Source of the DNA: Nostoc linckia NIES-25
GTDB taxonomy: Bacteria; Cyanobacteriota; Cyanobacteriia; Cyanobacteriales; Nostocaceae
Assembly (NCBI RefSeq): GCF_002368035.1
Contig: NZ_AP018222.1
Location: forward strand, 2,892,534-2,956,533
Direction of reading: 5' to 3'
DNA: 64,000 nt
The stretch's first letter is position 1, and every line of letters starts with the position of its first letter. Of this stretch, positions 52,835-62,100 are shown piece by piece. The notes under the pieces are model-generated. The model worked only from the letters and a program-made list of their open reading frames with translations. It did no database searches and was not told the origin of the DNA. The position numbers and the translations under genes were made by a program.

Positions 52835-53182
52835 AAATTTCTGTAGTTCATGCGATCGGGAACCGCTATATTTTTGATGTCATTTTAAGTTTACATTGCC
52901 TTTGCTGCTATTTTCTCGACGATCGCAGCGTTACTAAAGTAATCTTTATTTGGAAAAATATCGTAATAATTTTTAATCTAAAATCTAAAATTAGCAAGAC
53001 CAATTAACAAAATTTCTAGAAAGCTGTATCAAAAGTTAGAATAATTCTTCTGCTAAAGAATTAAAATCTAGAGTTTGGGATTAGTTTCTTTCAGGTGTTA
53101 TCAAGAAATAATGAAGACGCCAGTCACCAGATTTTCTTGTTCTGAATTCTGAATTCTTCTTTAAGGCAGTCGATCTTAACCT
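52835..53182. other. AT-rich upstream region of the TPR lipoprotein gene
   Basis: About 350 bp without a gene. A HIP1-like CGATCG is present, with AAATCTAAAATTAGC-type repeat and GAATTCTGAATTC at about 53143. The promoter of the next gene should lie here. Confidence 0.35.
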
Positions 53183-54025
53183 ATGATACGGCGTTCATTT
53201 AGCCAAAAGCAAACAAGGGTAAATAAAGTATTTACCATAGCTATTTTTACTACATTGACAGCAATTAGTAGCGTTTCTTGCACTAAGAATGACAATGTAT
53301 TGATCACAGAAGTTGGAGTTAATCCACCTACCCGCCGTTCAGCTATCAGAACTAAAGCTGAGGCATTCTATGTTCAGGGAAAAAATCAGCATGTCAACGG
53401 CGATTTGCAAGCGGCGATCGCTTCTTACGGCAATGCAATTAATGAAAATTCTGAATATGTCGCTGCTTATAACGGCCGGGGATTAGCCTATTTTGATTTG
53501 GGAGACAAGGAAAAAGCGATCGCAGATTACAATCAAGCCTTGCGTATCAATCCCAATGACGCCGAAGCCTACAATAACCGAGGTAACGCCCGCGCCTCAC
53601 AAGGAAATAATCGAGAAGCAGTTAAAGATTACAGTGAAGCGATTCGCCTAAACCCGAACTACGCCGAAGCCTACAACAACCGAGGTAATGCCCGCGCGTC
53701 ATTAGGAGAACAAAACAGGGGGCTAGATGATTTTGACCAAGCCATTGCCCTCAACCCCAGATATGCTGTTGCCTACAATAACCGGGGAAATGCCCGCGCT
53801 GCCAATGGAGATCCACAAGGAGCGATCGCAGATTACAATCAAGCGATTCGCCTCAATCCTAACTTTGCCCCTGCCTACAATAACCGAGGAAATGCCCGCG
53901 CCAAGAATGGAGACAAGGAAGGGGCACTAAAGGACTTAGAACAAGCAGCAAATATCTTTCAAACTCAAGGTAACAATGATTTATACCAACAAGTGACAAA
54001 AAACATCAAAGAACTTGCACAGTAG
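53183..54025 (+). CDS. TPR-repeat lipoprotein
   Basis: A 280-residue protein. A signal with lipobox-like SSVSC (Cys33) suggests lipid anchoring. Six TPR units follow from residue about 60, with strongly repeated EAYNNRGNARA and AIADYNQAIRLNPN cores. TPR arrays mediate protein-protein contact, and exported ones often assist outer-membrane or secretion assemblies. The internal repeats are so similar at DNA level that recent expansion is likely. It has no partner gene next to it; actP is convergent downstream. Confidence 0.85.
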   Translation: MIRRSFSQKQTRVNKVFTIAIFTTLTAISSVSCTKNDNVLITEVGVNPPTRRSAIRTKAEAFYVQGKNQHVNGDLQAAIASYGNAINENSEYVAAYNGRGLAYFDLGDKEKAIADYNQALRINPNDAEAYNNRGNARASQGNNREAVKDYSEAIRLNPNYAEAYNNRGNARASLGEQNRGLDDFDQAIALNPRYAVAYNNRGNARAANGDPQGAIADYNQAIRLNPNFAPAYNNRGNARAKNGDKEGALKDLEQAANIFQTQGNNDLYQQVTKNIKELAQ

Positions 54026-54160
54026 GGATTGGGGAGCAAGGGGGGCAGGGGATTGGGGAGCAGGGGGCAGGGGAGCAGGGGAGCAGGGGAGCAGAGGAGA
54101 GTTGTTGTACAAGTTCTTTCTCCTCTGGCCCATGCCCCCTGCCCAATGCCCTATTCTTAA
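54026..54160. repeat. GGGGAGCAGGGG repeat between convergent genes
   Basis: GGGGCAGGGGATTGGGGAGC and GGGGAGCAGGGGAGCAGG tandem units lie at about 54038-54092, with the complementary CCCCCTGCCCAATGCCC near 54134. The pairing arms could terminate both genes. Confidence 0.65.
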
Positions 54161-55735
54161 TCACATCTCAGAACCAATGTGGATGCGATCCTCAACTTCC
54201 GCAAATTTTTCCTGTGCCTGCTGTTCAGTACTCAATAGTGAAACAACGATCGCCACAATAAATGCTAGAGGAATAGTAACTAATCCAGGATTTTTCAGGG
54301 GGAAGGGCGCAGAGGCGTGCTTGAGAATTGTTACCTGAATAGTGGGCGACAAATAAATCAGCAGTAAGGAGGAGAAGGTACCTACTAGCGTACTCGCAAC
54401 TGCCCCGTTAGTAGTGAAGCGTCGCCAAAGCATTGATAAAAGCAACGCTGGGAAGTTAGCACTGGCAGCGATCGCAAATGCTAAACCTACCATATAAGCC
54501 ACGTTTTGTCCTTTAAACAAGATGCCCAGGATTATAGCTACTAATCCCAAAAGCATTGTCGCACCACGGGCCACCTTTAGCTGTTCTGACTCGTCAGCAT
54601 GACCTGAGCGCACCACGTTCACCCACAAATCATGAGAAAGTGCAGCTGCACCTGAGAGTGTCAACCCAGCAACAACCGCTAAAATCGTTGCAAAGGAAAC
54701 AGCGGCAATAAAGCCTAAGAAAGCATCGCCACCAAGAAATTCTGCTAACATCGGCGCAGCCATATTACCACCAGTACCAATTTGTTTGATGGCATCTTGA
54801 CCTACTAGCACCATCGCCCCAAAGCCCAGGATGAAGGTCAAAAGATAAAAAGCGCCAATAATAGCTGTGGCGTAAGTAACCGAAATCCGCGCTGCTTTAG
54901 CATCGGGTACTGTGTAGAAACGCATCAAGATGTGGGGTAGTCCAGCGGTACCGAACATCAACGACATACCCAAGGAAATAGCATCAAAGGGATCGGAAAC
55001 TTGTTTCCCTGGAGCTAATACACCTGTATACTTATCAGCCGCTGCCGCAAAAAGAGCCATTGGGTTAAAGCCAAATCTTGCCAGTACTAAGATAGCTAGC
55101 AAAATAGTTCCACCAAGCAACAGAACTGCTTTGATAATTTGTACCCAAGTGGTGGCAATCATACCGCCGAAAATCACATAGGCCATCATCACGCAACCAA
55201 CGATGACCACAGCTAATTCATAATCAAAACCAAACAACAGTTTGATTAGCTCGCCAGCACCTACCATTTGGGCGATTAGGTAGAAGCAAATCACTGCCAA
55301 GGTTCCAATTGCAGATGCTATGCGTACAGGTTTTTGTCGTAACCGAAAAGCTACCACATCAGCAAAGGTGTATTTGCCTAAGTTACGTAGCGGTTCTGCA
55401 ATCAAAAACATCACAATCGGCCATCCTACCAAGAAGCCGATAGAATAAATCAAGCCGTCAAAACCGTTGAGTGCTACTAGCCCAGCGATACCTAAAAAGC
55501 TGGCTGCACTCATAAAGTCTCCCGCCAGGGCTAGCCCATTTTGGAAACCGCTGATTTTACCGTCAGCTGTGTAAAAGTGTGCTGTACTTTTAGTGAGCTT
55601 TGCCGCCCAATAAGTAATGCCTAAAGAACTTACAACAAACAGAAAAAAGAAAGCGATCGCCAACGGATTAAAGTGGCCAAGCCTAGAAATATCCGTTACT
55701 GCTAAAGGCAAATCGTACCAAAACACAATATTCAT
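54161..55735 (-). CDS. actP: cation/acetate symporter (ActP-like, SSS family)
   Basis: A 524-residue sodium:solute symporter with about 13 hydrophobic helices. Hallmarks are YTADGKISGFQNGLALAGDF near residue 55 and, at the centre, GTAGLPHILMRFYTVPDA followed by AARISVTYA. It imports acetate or similar short monocarboxylates with sodium. The DUF485 gene lies 55 bp upstream on the same strand, the usual yjcH-actP pairing. No acetyl-CoA synthetase gene is nearby in the window. Exact substrate is inferred from the family and the partner. Confidence 0.9.
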   Translation of the reverse strand: MNIVFWYDLPLAVTDISRLGHFNPLAIAFFFLFVVSSLGITYWAAKLTKSTAHFYTADGKISGFQNGLALAGDFMSAASFLGIAGLVALNGFDGLIYSIGFLVGWPIVMFLIAEPLRNLGKYTFADVVAFRLRQKPVRIASAIGTLAVICFYLIAQMVGAGELIKLLFGFDYELAVVIVGCVMMAYVIFGGMIATTWVQIIKAVLLLGGTILLAILVLARFGFNPMALFAAAADKYTGVLAPGKQVSDPFDAISLGMSLMFGTAGLPHILMRFYTVPDAKAARISVTYATAIIGAFYLLTFILGFGAMVLVGQDAIKQIGTGGNMAAPMLAEFLGGDAFLGFIAAVSFATILAVVAGLTLSGAAALSHDLWVNVVRSGHADESEQLKVARGATMLLGLVAIILGILFKGQNVAYMVGLAFAIAASANFPALLLSMLWRRFTTNGAVASTLVGTFSSLLLIYLSPTIQVTILKHASAPFPLKNPGLVTIPLAFIVAIVVSLLSTEQQAQEKFAEVEDRIHIGSEM

Positions 55736-55790
55736 GCTTAATTGGGTTTGATATCTTAGATTTTGGACTAGAAATTGCTAATAACTAAAT

Positions 55791-56066
55791 TCACTTGCGT
55801 GTGAGTCTTGCGATTTGGTCATCGTAACTGCTATTTGCCCAACGCACGTAGATAAAAATTAATACCCATGCTGAGACAATTACCAGCGCCCCTAGTAAAA
55901 TTCCCAAACTCAGACCTGGAACTACTAATGACCCCAATAGGGGCTTATTGAAAGCGATTAACAGGATAAAACCAAAGTAAATAAACATCATGGCTCCACT
56001 GAGAATCAGGGATACCCGCCAACGTTCAGCCGCGAGAGCCTGGAGAGCCTTTGTGCGATCGTTCAT
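55791..56066 (-). CDS. DUF485 membrane protein (YjcH-like)
   Basis: A 91-residue protein with two transmembrane helices (residues about 20-40 and 50-75) and the DUF485 pattern: AAERWRVSLILSGAMMFIYF near the start and WVLIFIYVRWANSSYD at the end. It is the conserved companion of acetate symporters and may act as an accessory subunit. It is the first gene of the pair with actP. The 770-bp AT-rich region upstream should hold the promoter. Confidence 0.9.
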   Translation of the reverse strand: MNDRTKALQALAAERWRVSLILSGAMMFIYFGFILLIAFNKPLLGSLVVPGLSLGILLGALVIVSAWVLIFIYVRWANSSYDDQIARLTRK

Positions 56067-56837
56067 GTCTTCCTTTAGGTTGAGAAGATTAGGTCAGATT
56101 GTCTCATTGAAGTTGATTTCTGCGTAATTTTCTTAAAGATTATTAGTAAATCTATTGCTATATTAAGTAATAAAATTAACTCTCCTAAGTAATATACAAA
56201 ATGAAAAGATAATAGTTACTCTGTTTTTATATACGTAAAACTACAGTTGTTATTAGATACAAATAAAGCTGAAATATTAATAATTTATTACCTATTTATT
56301 GGCTCAGCAGTCACTTATTTTATTGAAATAGCCAAACAATGCCAAAAAATATCAAGTTTTTATATACAAAAAATTTAAACTTCATCCGTATTTGTTGGTA
56401 GTTTCTTAACCTTGAGAGTGTCATCAGAAATTTTTTCTCAGCTATACAATCAATTAAAATAATTTACTTTATTGAAGTTTTCTTTATAAGAAATACCAAA
56501 AAATACCGGAGTTAATTACGTAATTAAACAGTAATATTTATATAATAAGCTTGCTGATATACATATGGACGCTAAAAAAACATAGTAAATTATGATACTA
56601 AAACTCTCCGACTCAGCTTTGCTATGCATTGCAGTTCGCATAGATGAAAACTTCATCACTGTAGTCAGAAAAAGCTGGCTTTAACATAGCGTCTGGTAAA
56701 AATATCTCTGAAAAAATGCGAAAAGCATCTATCGAAATTTGTAGATATAGATCGATCTACAAAAGTGAGATGCACCTTTTAACTTAGCCCTGAAAAAGCC
56801 AAAATTTTAGCTTTTACCACACTACGAACAGGAATAT
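56067..56837. other. 771-bp AT-rich divergent promoter region
   Basis: This is the longest gene-free stretch without obvious repeats. It is very AT-rich throughout (e.g. TTAATAATTTATTACC). A short inverted motif, TAGATATAGATCGATCTA, lies at about 56742. I see no coding frame with protein-like composition on either strand, no tRNA and no convincing riboswitch. It may contain long leaders for the DUF485 and protease genes. Confidence 0.4.
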
Positions 56838-57461
56838 ATGTTTATTGAAACACTATTTACAGAGCCGATTTATTTTTTCAGAATCATTATAATTGTCATA
56901 TTTTCCATCACTTTACACGAACTTGCTCACGGCTGGGCTGCAATGAGTCAGGGAGATAACACTCCACAAAAAACTGGTCATCTCACCCTCAATCCTATAG
57001 TTCACATGGGCAAGGAATCAATTATTTTTCTCTGTCTCATGGGTATAGCTTGGGGACAAATGCCCATCAACCCTTCTAAATTTCGCTCTCCCAAGCTAGG
57101 TAATATTTTGGTATCCGCAGCTGGGCCATTATCAAATCTCACGTTAGGTATTATATTTATTTTAATGCTTAAACTTATTGCTAACTTAAGTTTTTCAGGA
57201 TTCTTTAGTACCGAGTTTCTTTACCTAGCCGCTCAGATAAATTTGACTTTATTTCTGTTTAATCTGTTGCCAATTCCACCACTTGATGGCTTTCATGTCT
57301 TCAGTGAAATTTTCCCTAAGTTAAAGCCATTACAAAATACTCACTTTGGACTCTTTGCAATGATGCTTTTATTTATAATTCCAGAGTTTGGGATAGGACT
57401 TAGTGGCATTGCTAATTTACTTATGCGGTTAATGCTTGGGGGAGAGTCAGTAAATTTTTAA
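56838..57461 (+). CDS. site-2 protease-like membrane metalloprotease
   Basis: A 207-residue compact M50 family protein. The zinc motif is LHELAHGW (His27, Glu28, His31), followed by GDNTPQKTGHLTLNPIVHMG. The second motif is FNLLPIPPLDGFHVF (about residue 145). It has four to five hydrophobic helices and lacks PDZ and CBS domains. AGGA about six bases upstream supports the start. It is the short form typical of the YwhC-like subgroup. The substrate is unknown. A strong terminator follows. Confidence 0.9.
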   Translation: MFIETLFTEPIYFFRIIIIVIFSITLHELAHGWAAMSQGDNTPQKTGHLTLNPIVHMGKESIIFLCLMGIAWGQMPINPSKFRSPKLGNILVSAAGPLSNLTLGIIFILMLKLIANLSFSGFFSTEFLYLAAQINLTLFLFNLLPIPPLDGFHVFSEIFPKLKPLQNTHFGLFAMMLLFIIPEFGIGLSGIANLLMRLMLGGESVNF

Positions 57462-57480
57462 CCCAATTACGTTTAGCCAC

Positions 57481-57518
57481 AGATCCCCGACTTCTCAAAG
57501 AATTCGGGGATCTTTTTG
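57481..57518 (+). terminator. intrinsic terminator of the short protease gene
   Basis: AGATCCCCGA and TCGGGGATCT are exact complements around a 13-base loop, followed by TTTTG. It starts 20 bp after the stop codon. Similar CCCCGACTTCTT repeats occur near 50356. Confidence 0.8.
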
Positions 57519-57519
57519 T

Positions 57520-58911
57520 TTACAAATAATTTAGGGTTGCTGGCTTTTTGGTGTAATATTCAGTTTTTGTATAAATGCTGATAATACTATCACCAACTGC
57601 AAAAAAACTACCTTGTTGCTCATTTTTAGAAAATTGCAAATTTGGGTATTTGGCAGCAGCTTCTTGGGCAGTCATGGCTTTTGCTGACATTTTTTCTGGC
57701 AATACTCCAGTACACCCGATGTAAAATACCAAAGGAGAAATCTTGTCTTGGTAGATTTTGTCTGCATATTCCTCTAGCTTGGTATTTGCCGCTGTTAATG
57801 CTGCAACCATTTCTTCTTTATTGATTTGCTTGCCACCTTGTTTATCCTGCAACAACTGTGCCAAACTCTCAGCACCAACTTTCTTCAGAATACTTGCAAC
57901 TACGCCATTTTGCTCAAGCCCAAGAAAATCATCAAAAATCGGTTTCATCAACTCGTCCACTTTTGTAATTTTGGTACGCGATGAAAGTAGCCTCTGTCTA
58001 ACAGCGAGATTCTGATTAAATACCATTTCAAAACTCGCCTTGGTGATAATCTCTTTAGTATCTGTATCGTGAAGGCGATACATTCTATTCAGAAATTTGT
58101 TAGCCGAATGCAACTTGCTAAAGTTAAGAATGTCTTGACTACCGATATCAATTTTATAGCTCAATCTTGATTCGAGAGTACCATTAACTAAAGCTTCCTG
58201 AATATCTGTGTATTCATTAGTTGTCGGGAAGTTGATGTAAATATTTTTGGATAGATAGTGCTTTTTAAACTCATCTAACTGTTCCGTTATGAATACATCT
58301 GACTCATTTTTCAAATGAGCAGAAATAATACTAGTAAGTACTTTAATTTCTGCGAGATGATTAAATAGTCCATCAATGCTGCTGTAATTACTATCAGGAG
58401 CGACAAGCGGCAAGTTATCTAGCTGTATGGTATATTCAGCACGAAAGTCAAAATCTTTGGCATCCAACACACCTTTTTCTTTAAGCAAGTCAAAAGCTTT
58501 TTTATTGCTAATTTTGACTTGTAAAGATTTGACGTTAATTTTGCCGTCACTAACAATGGTGTAATTATTAAAACTATTGAGGTCATTGACTAGCAAACCT
58601 GCTACCTCAAGAGTAGGAGTTTGGTCTGCTGATTTGGCAAGTTTCACTTTACGTTTAATCAGCATATTAATAGTAGCGGTATTGCGATTAAAGTGAAACT
58701 CGCCCATACCAACATACTCAGCATTGTCTGTATTTTCTGTTCGCAACCAAGGTTGGATTAATTCTCCATTTTCGTCTCTCACGCCTCTAACACGCTTGAC
58801 GGTTGTTCTTCGATAATGTTCTTGTAGGTGCTTGATGTTGACAATAATATTGTTGCGGTATTGTGTAAAAATTTGGATGAGTTCTACTAAAGAGATTTGA
58901 TGAGTTTTCAT
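57520..58911 (-). CDS. orphan hypothetical protein (463 aa)
   Basis: I do not recognise this family. The ATG at 58911 is chosen because GGAAGGTGG lies about 6-8 bases upstream; the upstream ATG overlaps that site. The protein is soluble, charged and apparently multi-domain. Residues 1-60 are helical with basic patches (EHYRRTTVKRVRGVRDENG). Residues about 65-180 are beta-rich (MGEFHFNRNTATINMLIKRK). The central part is helical, and the last 100 residues include EEYADKIYQDKISPLVFYIG and KMSAKAMTAQEAAAKYPNLQ. No signal, membrane segment or known motif. It may be of phage or mobile origin, but nothing around it supports that. Confidence 0.6.
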   Translation of the reverse strand: MKTHQISLVELIQIFTQYRNNIIVNIKHLQEHYRRTTVKRVRGVRDENGELIQPWLRTENTDNAEYVGMGEFHFNRNTATINMLIKRKVKLAKSADQTPTLEVAGLLVNDLNSFNNYTIVSDGKINVKSLQVKISNKKAFDLLKEKGVLDAKDFDFRAEYTIQLDNLPLVAPDSNYSSIDGLFNHLAEIKVLTSIISAHLKNESDVFITEQLDEFKKHYLSKNIYINFPTTNEYTDIQEALVNGTLESRLSYKIDIGSQDILNFSKLHSANKFLNRMYRLHDTDTKEIITKASFEMVFNQNLAVRQRLLSSRTKITKVDELMKPIFDDFLGLEQNGVVASILKKVGAESLAQLLQDKQGGKQINKEEMVAALTAANTKLEEYADKIYQDKISPLVFYIGCTGVLPEKMSAKAMTAQEAAAKYPNLQFSKNEQQGSFFAVGDSIISIYTKTEYYTKKPATLNYL

Positions 58912-58999
58912 ATTGCCACCTTCCATGAAATCTACGCTTAAATGTGTTGTTTAAACTGGAAAAGTTGAAGGATAAGCACACAATAAATCGATGCCAAAT

Positions 59000-59131
59000 A
59001 TATGTGAGGACTTACGCAATATGTGACTGAAAACCTTATTATTGCGTAGCGGTAATTCATGTAGACGCGGAGCGGCTTCCCGCAGGGTATTACCGCTACT
59101 TTCGTTATCTTTTGCGTAAGTCCTGATATGT
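59000..59131. mobile_element. MITE with AGGACTTACGCAA ends and ATATGT duplication
   Basis: AGGACTTACGCAA (59007-59019) and its exact complement TTGCGTAAGTCCT (59112-59124) bound a 119-bp non-coding element. ATATGT is present directly on both sides (59000-59005 and 59126-59131), consistent with a target-site duplication. The interior contains GTAGACGCGGAGCGGCTT, also found inside the unrelated element at 9951-10109. Confidence 0.82.
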
Positions 59132-59219
59132 TAAAACTGGCAGATAAGATACAAATATTGTTACATTCAGCAACTAGTCAGCAAACACATTCTGTTCAAA
59201 CTTGGGGCATTTCCAGGTT

Positions 59220-59366
59220 ATATACCAATACAGTTGAGATAAGATCCCCCCGCCTGCGGCGACCCCCTTAAAAAGGGGGTGAAAGAGCGTTATGAGCAAG
59301 CCTTTTTAAGGACGGTTGGGGGGATCTAAAGGAATTAAAACGTTAACTGAAGCGTATTGGGTTATA
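59220..59366. mobile_element. hairpin element with AGATCCCCCC/GGGGGGATCT arms
   Basis: AGATCCCCCC (about 59242) pairs with GGGGGGATCT (about 59318). Inner CCCCCTTAAAAAGGGGG also folds. The outer ends, ATACCAATAC and GTATTGGGTTAT, are partly complementary. It looks like another non-autonomous miniature element with a dispersed-repeat core. Confidence 0.6.
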
Positions 59367-59647
59367 TACTCACCGGATATTCATACTTATATAGTATATC
59401 TGTACTATATAAATGTCAAGTCGTGATGTCTAGCATTGATATAAATTAAGTAAAATCGGCAACTGCTGTTAATTTAACATACGGTATCGTTCAGGAATAT
59501 CTTTACAAAATGCAGCGTAAATTCATAAATTTTGCTGAGGCGATCGCCAATTGAATCGCACAAAGATAGTAATAGAAAGTTGCAGGTTTGATGATGTTGA
59601 AAAAAATCATCAAAATTAGGCTTGACTAATTAAATAGAGACAAAAGA

Positions 59648-60037
59648 ATGAAAAATAAACTATTGTTTGCTGGCATTTTCATGGCAACTTGGGTAGGAAC
59701 ATTAATCCCCAGTGCTTTTGCTGCTTCACCTTGTTCTGTGGGACAAAAAGCAGAGGTTCTTTGGAAAGGGACATGGTATCCAGTAACAGTATTAAATATT
59801 AATGATAACGAGTGCTATATTACCTACGATGGTTATGATAGCTCTTGGGATGAGTGGGTTGGAAGTTCGCGCTTTCGGGCATCATTTGAAGCTGGGGATG
59901 CTGTGAGAATTCTGTGGAAAGGTGAATGGTATCAAGGGCGAATTTTAGATGTTAGTAATAATCTTTATAAAATTACTTATGATGGCTACGATAGTTCTTG
60001 GGATGAGTGGGTTGAACCCGCACGAGTAAGCAGATAA
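59648..60037 (+). CDS. exported double Tudor-like (Agenet/chromo-barrel) protein
   Basis: A 129-residue protein with a signal peptide (LLFAGIFMATWVGTLIPSAF, cleavage near AFA). It is followed by two copies of an about 50-residue module: VLWKGTWYPVTVLNI...YITYDGYDSSWDEWV and ILWKGEWYQGRILDV...KITYDGYDSSWDEWV. The aromatic-rich pattern WYxxxVL...ITYDGYDxxWDEWV is that of Tudor-knot or Agenet domains, best known from eukaryotic chromatin proteins that bind methylated or charged ligands. In a periplasmic protein it must bind something else. The gene stands alone. Confidence 0.78.
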   Translation: MKNKLLFAGIFMATWVGTLIPSAFAASPCSVGQKAEVLWKGTWYPVTVLNINDNECYITYDGYDSSWDEWVGSSRFRASFEAGDAVRILWKGEWYQGRILDVSNNLYKITYDGYDSSWDEWVEPARVSR

Positions 60038-60128
60038 GTAATACTTTACTTTTAGAAGCTAGGAGGGACGATTTCATTTATGGAAATCGTTCCTTAACTC
60101 GTTCAATCAAAGCATTCTTGTGGGACAT

Positions 60129-61799
60129 TTATGCTCCAGGTTTGAAATAATCAAAAAGGCGATCGCCTGAATCAGCACGAATCAATGCTACAACTACATC
60201 TGGTAAGGTAGTTAAACTAGGGTAAACTAAATAGCGCGGTTCCCAACGGGGGCGGAACTTATCTTTGTAGGCGTGTAGTCCCTGGAAATTGTAGAAGCGA
60301 TTTAAATGCTCGTAAAGATAATGCAATACTTTCTCTAAACGGCGTGATTCTGGATTATCTCCAACTCCCGCCAAAGCAGAAAGGCCAAAATTAAAGCTAT
60401 CAAAACCATTTTCTTTAAAATGCTGAAGCAGAGAAATAAATAAAAAGTCCATTGTCCCATGTTCGACGGACGGGCGGTGTCGCATCAGATCGATAGTTGC
60501 TTCGTTGAGTTGATACTCTGGGATAATATTAGCAAAAGCGCCGATCTGACCTTCTGGACTATACACCACAGCAATCTCACACTCTCGCAGATAAGCTTCA
60601 TCAAACCAACCTAAAGAAAAGTGCTTTTCCGAACCTTGCACCATATTTAGCCATTCATCACTCACAGGTTTGAGCAAGTGCAATAAATCATTATCAATTG
60701 GTGGTTGATAAAAGTTAATTCGGTATCCTAATTTTGTTAAACGATTGATTGATGGTCTAAAGTTTTTACCAGCTTTACCTTGTAATGTAAAACTTTTCAA
60801 ATCAACGATCGCTTCTTCTCCAATCTTAAGTACCTTAAATCCTAACGATTTGTAAAGTTCAACATCATCGGGCAAAGTTTGATAAAAAGCAGGATACCAA
60901 TCATTGCGTTGACAAAACAGCTGGAAAGCAACAATTGTCTCTTTGCGGTCTTCAATCGGCCCTATGGGATCTCCTAAGGCGATCGCACCTCGTCCTTTGG
61001 GAACATAAGCAATTACACTCTTACCAGAGGGACTAAAATAATAACTTTTATCATTTAATAGTGTCAAAGCTGCTAAAGACGAACATCCATATTGTTCGAC
61101 AATTTCTTTAGCTTTTTGTCTTTCATTCGCAGTTACTAAATTACGCCAAAACACAGGTTGCAACAGCATAAACACTGCGTATGTAATAGTAACTGCTGCA
61201 ATAATATAGATAGAATTAGCAAAAAACTCTCCAAATCGACTCTTTGGTTGCAGTCCCAAATTATCCTCAGTGAAGAACATCGCTAAAGTCTGAAGTACAG
61301 CTTCCCGCCAATTAAAATTTTCTGAAAATTTGCCGTCTAATAAATAAAATCCAATAGTTCCGTATGCCAGGGTAAACAGTAAAGCGCCGATAAGTACTCG
61401 GACTCCCTGTGCAATTGAAGGACGGTCTGATTGCGCCGTAAAAATATGGCGCATCAGAATTAATTGCACTAGCAAAACTCCAGATAGTAGACTTTCTTCA
61501 TAGTCTAATCCCTTCAGCAAGTGGCTGAAGACAGAAATTACTAAGAGACTAATAGTAAGTAACCAAGCTATTTTTTTGCGACGTAATAAATTAGTAGCAA
61601 GCGTGAGTAAAACAAACCCAGTTAGGGCAGCAAAAATATGACCGCTAGCACGAATTTCAAATGGTAAAAATTCCTTTAACCAGTGATTTCGCCCGTACAG
61701 GTTAGGTGTTACTGCTGATAATAAATTGACTATCCCAACTAAACCTGTGAGGAACGCTGCACTCCAAAGTAGAATCTGAGTTTTTAAGTTATTAGTCAT
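60129..61799 (-). CDS. MprF-type aminoacyl-phosphatidylglycerol synthase (DUF2156)
   Basis: A 556-residue membrane protein. The N-terminal 220 residues have six to seven transmembrane helices. The C-terminal half is the DUF2156 tandem-GNAT catalytic domain (GKSVIAYVPKGRGAIALGDP, LMRHRPSVEHGTMDFLF, FYNFQGLHAYKDKFRPRWEP). These enzymes transfer an amino acid, usually lysine, from aminoacyl-tRNA to phosphatidylglycerol. The membrane part is shorter than in full MprF flippase-synthases. Phosphatidylglycerol is the main phospholipid of thylakoids, so the product could affect photosynthetic membranes. Two esterase genes lie upstream on the same strand. Amino acid specificity is not readable. Confidence 0.86.
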   Translation of the reverse strand: MTNNLKTQILLWSAAFLTGLVGIVNLLSAVTPNLYGRNHWLKEFLPFEIRASGHIFAALTGFVLLTLATNLLRRKKIAWLLTISLLVISVFSHLLKGLDYEESLLSGVLLVQLILMRHIFTAQSDRPSIAQGVRVLIGALLFTLAYGTIGFYLLDGKFSENFNWREAVLQTLAMFFTEDNLGLQPKSRFGEFFANSIYIIAAVTITYAVFMLLQPVFWRNLVTANERQKAKEIVEQYGCSSLAALTLLNDKSYYFSPSGKSVIAYVPKGRGAIALGDPIGPIEDRKETIVAFQLFCQRNDWYPAFYQTLPDDVELYKSLGFKVLKIGEEAIVDLKSFTLQGKAGKNFRPSINRLTKLGYRINFYQPPIDNDLLHLLKPVSDEWLNMVQGSEKHFSLGWFDEAYLRECEIAVVYSPEGQIGAFANIIPEYQLNEATIDLMRHRPSVEHGTMDFLFISLLQHFKENGFDSFNFGLSALAGVGDNPESRRLEKVLHYLYEHLNRFYNFQGLHAYKDKFRPRWEPRYLVYPSLTTLPDVVVALIRADSGDRLFDYFKPGA

Positions 61800-61802
61800 T
61801 AG

Positions 61803-62100
61803 TTATTGCGAGTTAGGAGTTAGGAGTTAGGAGTGAGGAGTTAGGAGTTAGGAGTTTTCAATTTTTTACAAAGAAAGGTAGAGGGCAGAGGGCTTTTATG
61901 AAAGAAGTATTAATAAAAACTGTATGCTTGTGGGTCTAGAGCCGCATTAGTATAAAAAAAATGTGCCTATATGCGTAGCACAAAACACAAGGCATCCTTG
62001 CTTCAATTCCACGTTTTTAAACGTGGGTTTCCTTCAGCATAGCTGCCAACTGAGCCTCCTGCCTTTTGAATTTTAACTCCTAACTTTTAACTCTTAACTC
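61803..62100. repeat. heptamer repeats and a CCACGTTT hairpin between mprF-like and esterase genes
   Basis: GTTAGGAGTTAGGAG units (61806-61855) are complemented by AACTCCTAACTTTTAACTC at about 62073-62105, which overlaps the end of the esterase gene. CCACGTTTTTAAACGTGG at about 62009 is a perfect 9-bp inverted repeat. Confidence 0.65.

Larger units (their letters stand above)
58912..59647. other. 736-bp gap with two miniature elements
   Basis: The promoter of the orphan gene should lie in the first 90 bp. A MITE (59006-59125) and a second hairpin element (about 59220-59366) follow, annotated separately. The final 280 bp is AT-rich and leads into the Tudor-like gene. No coding frame was found. 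Confidence 0.5.
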
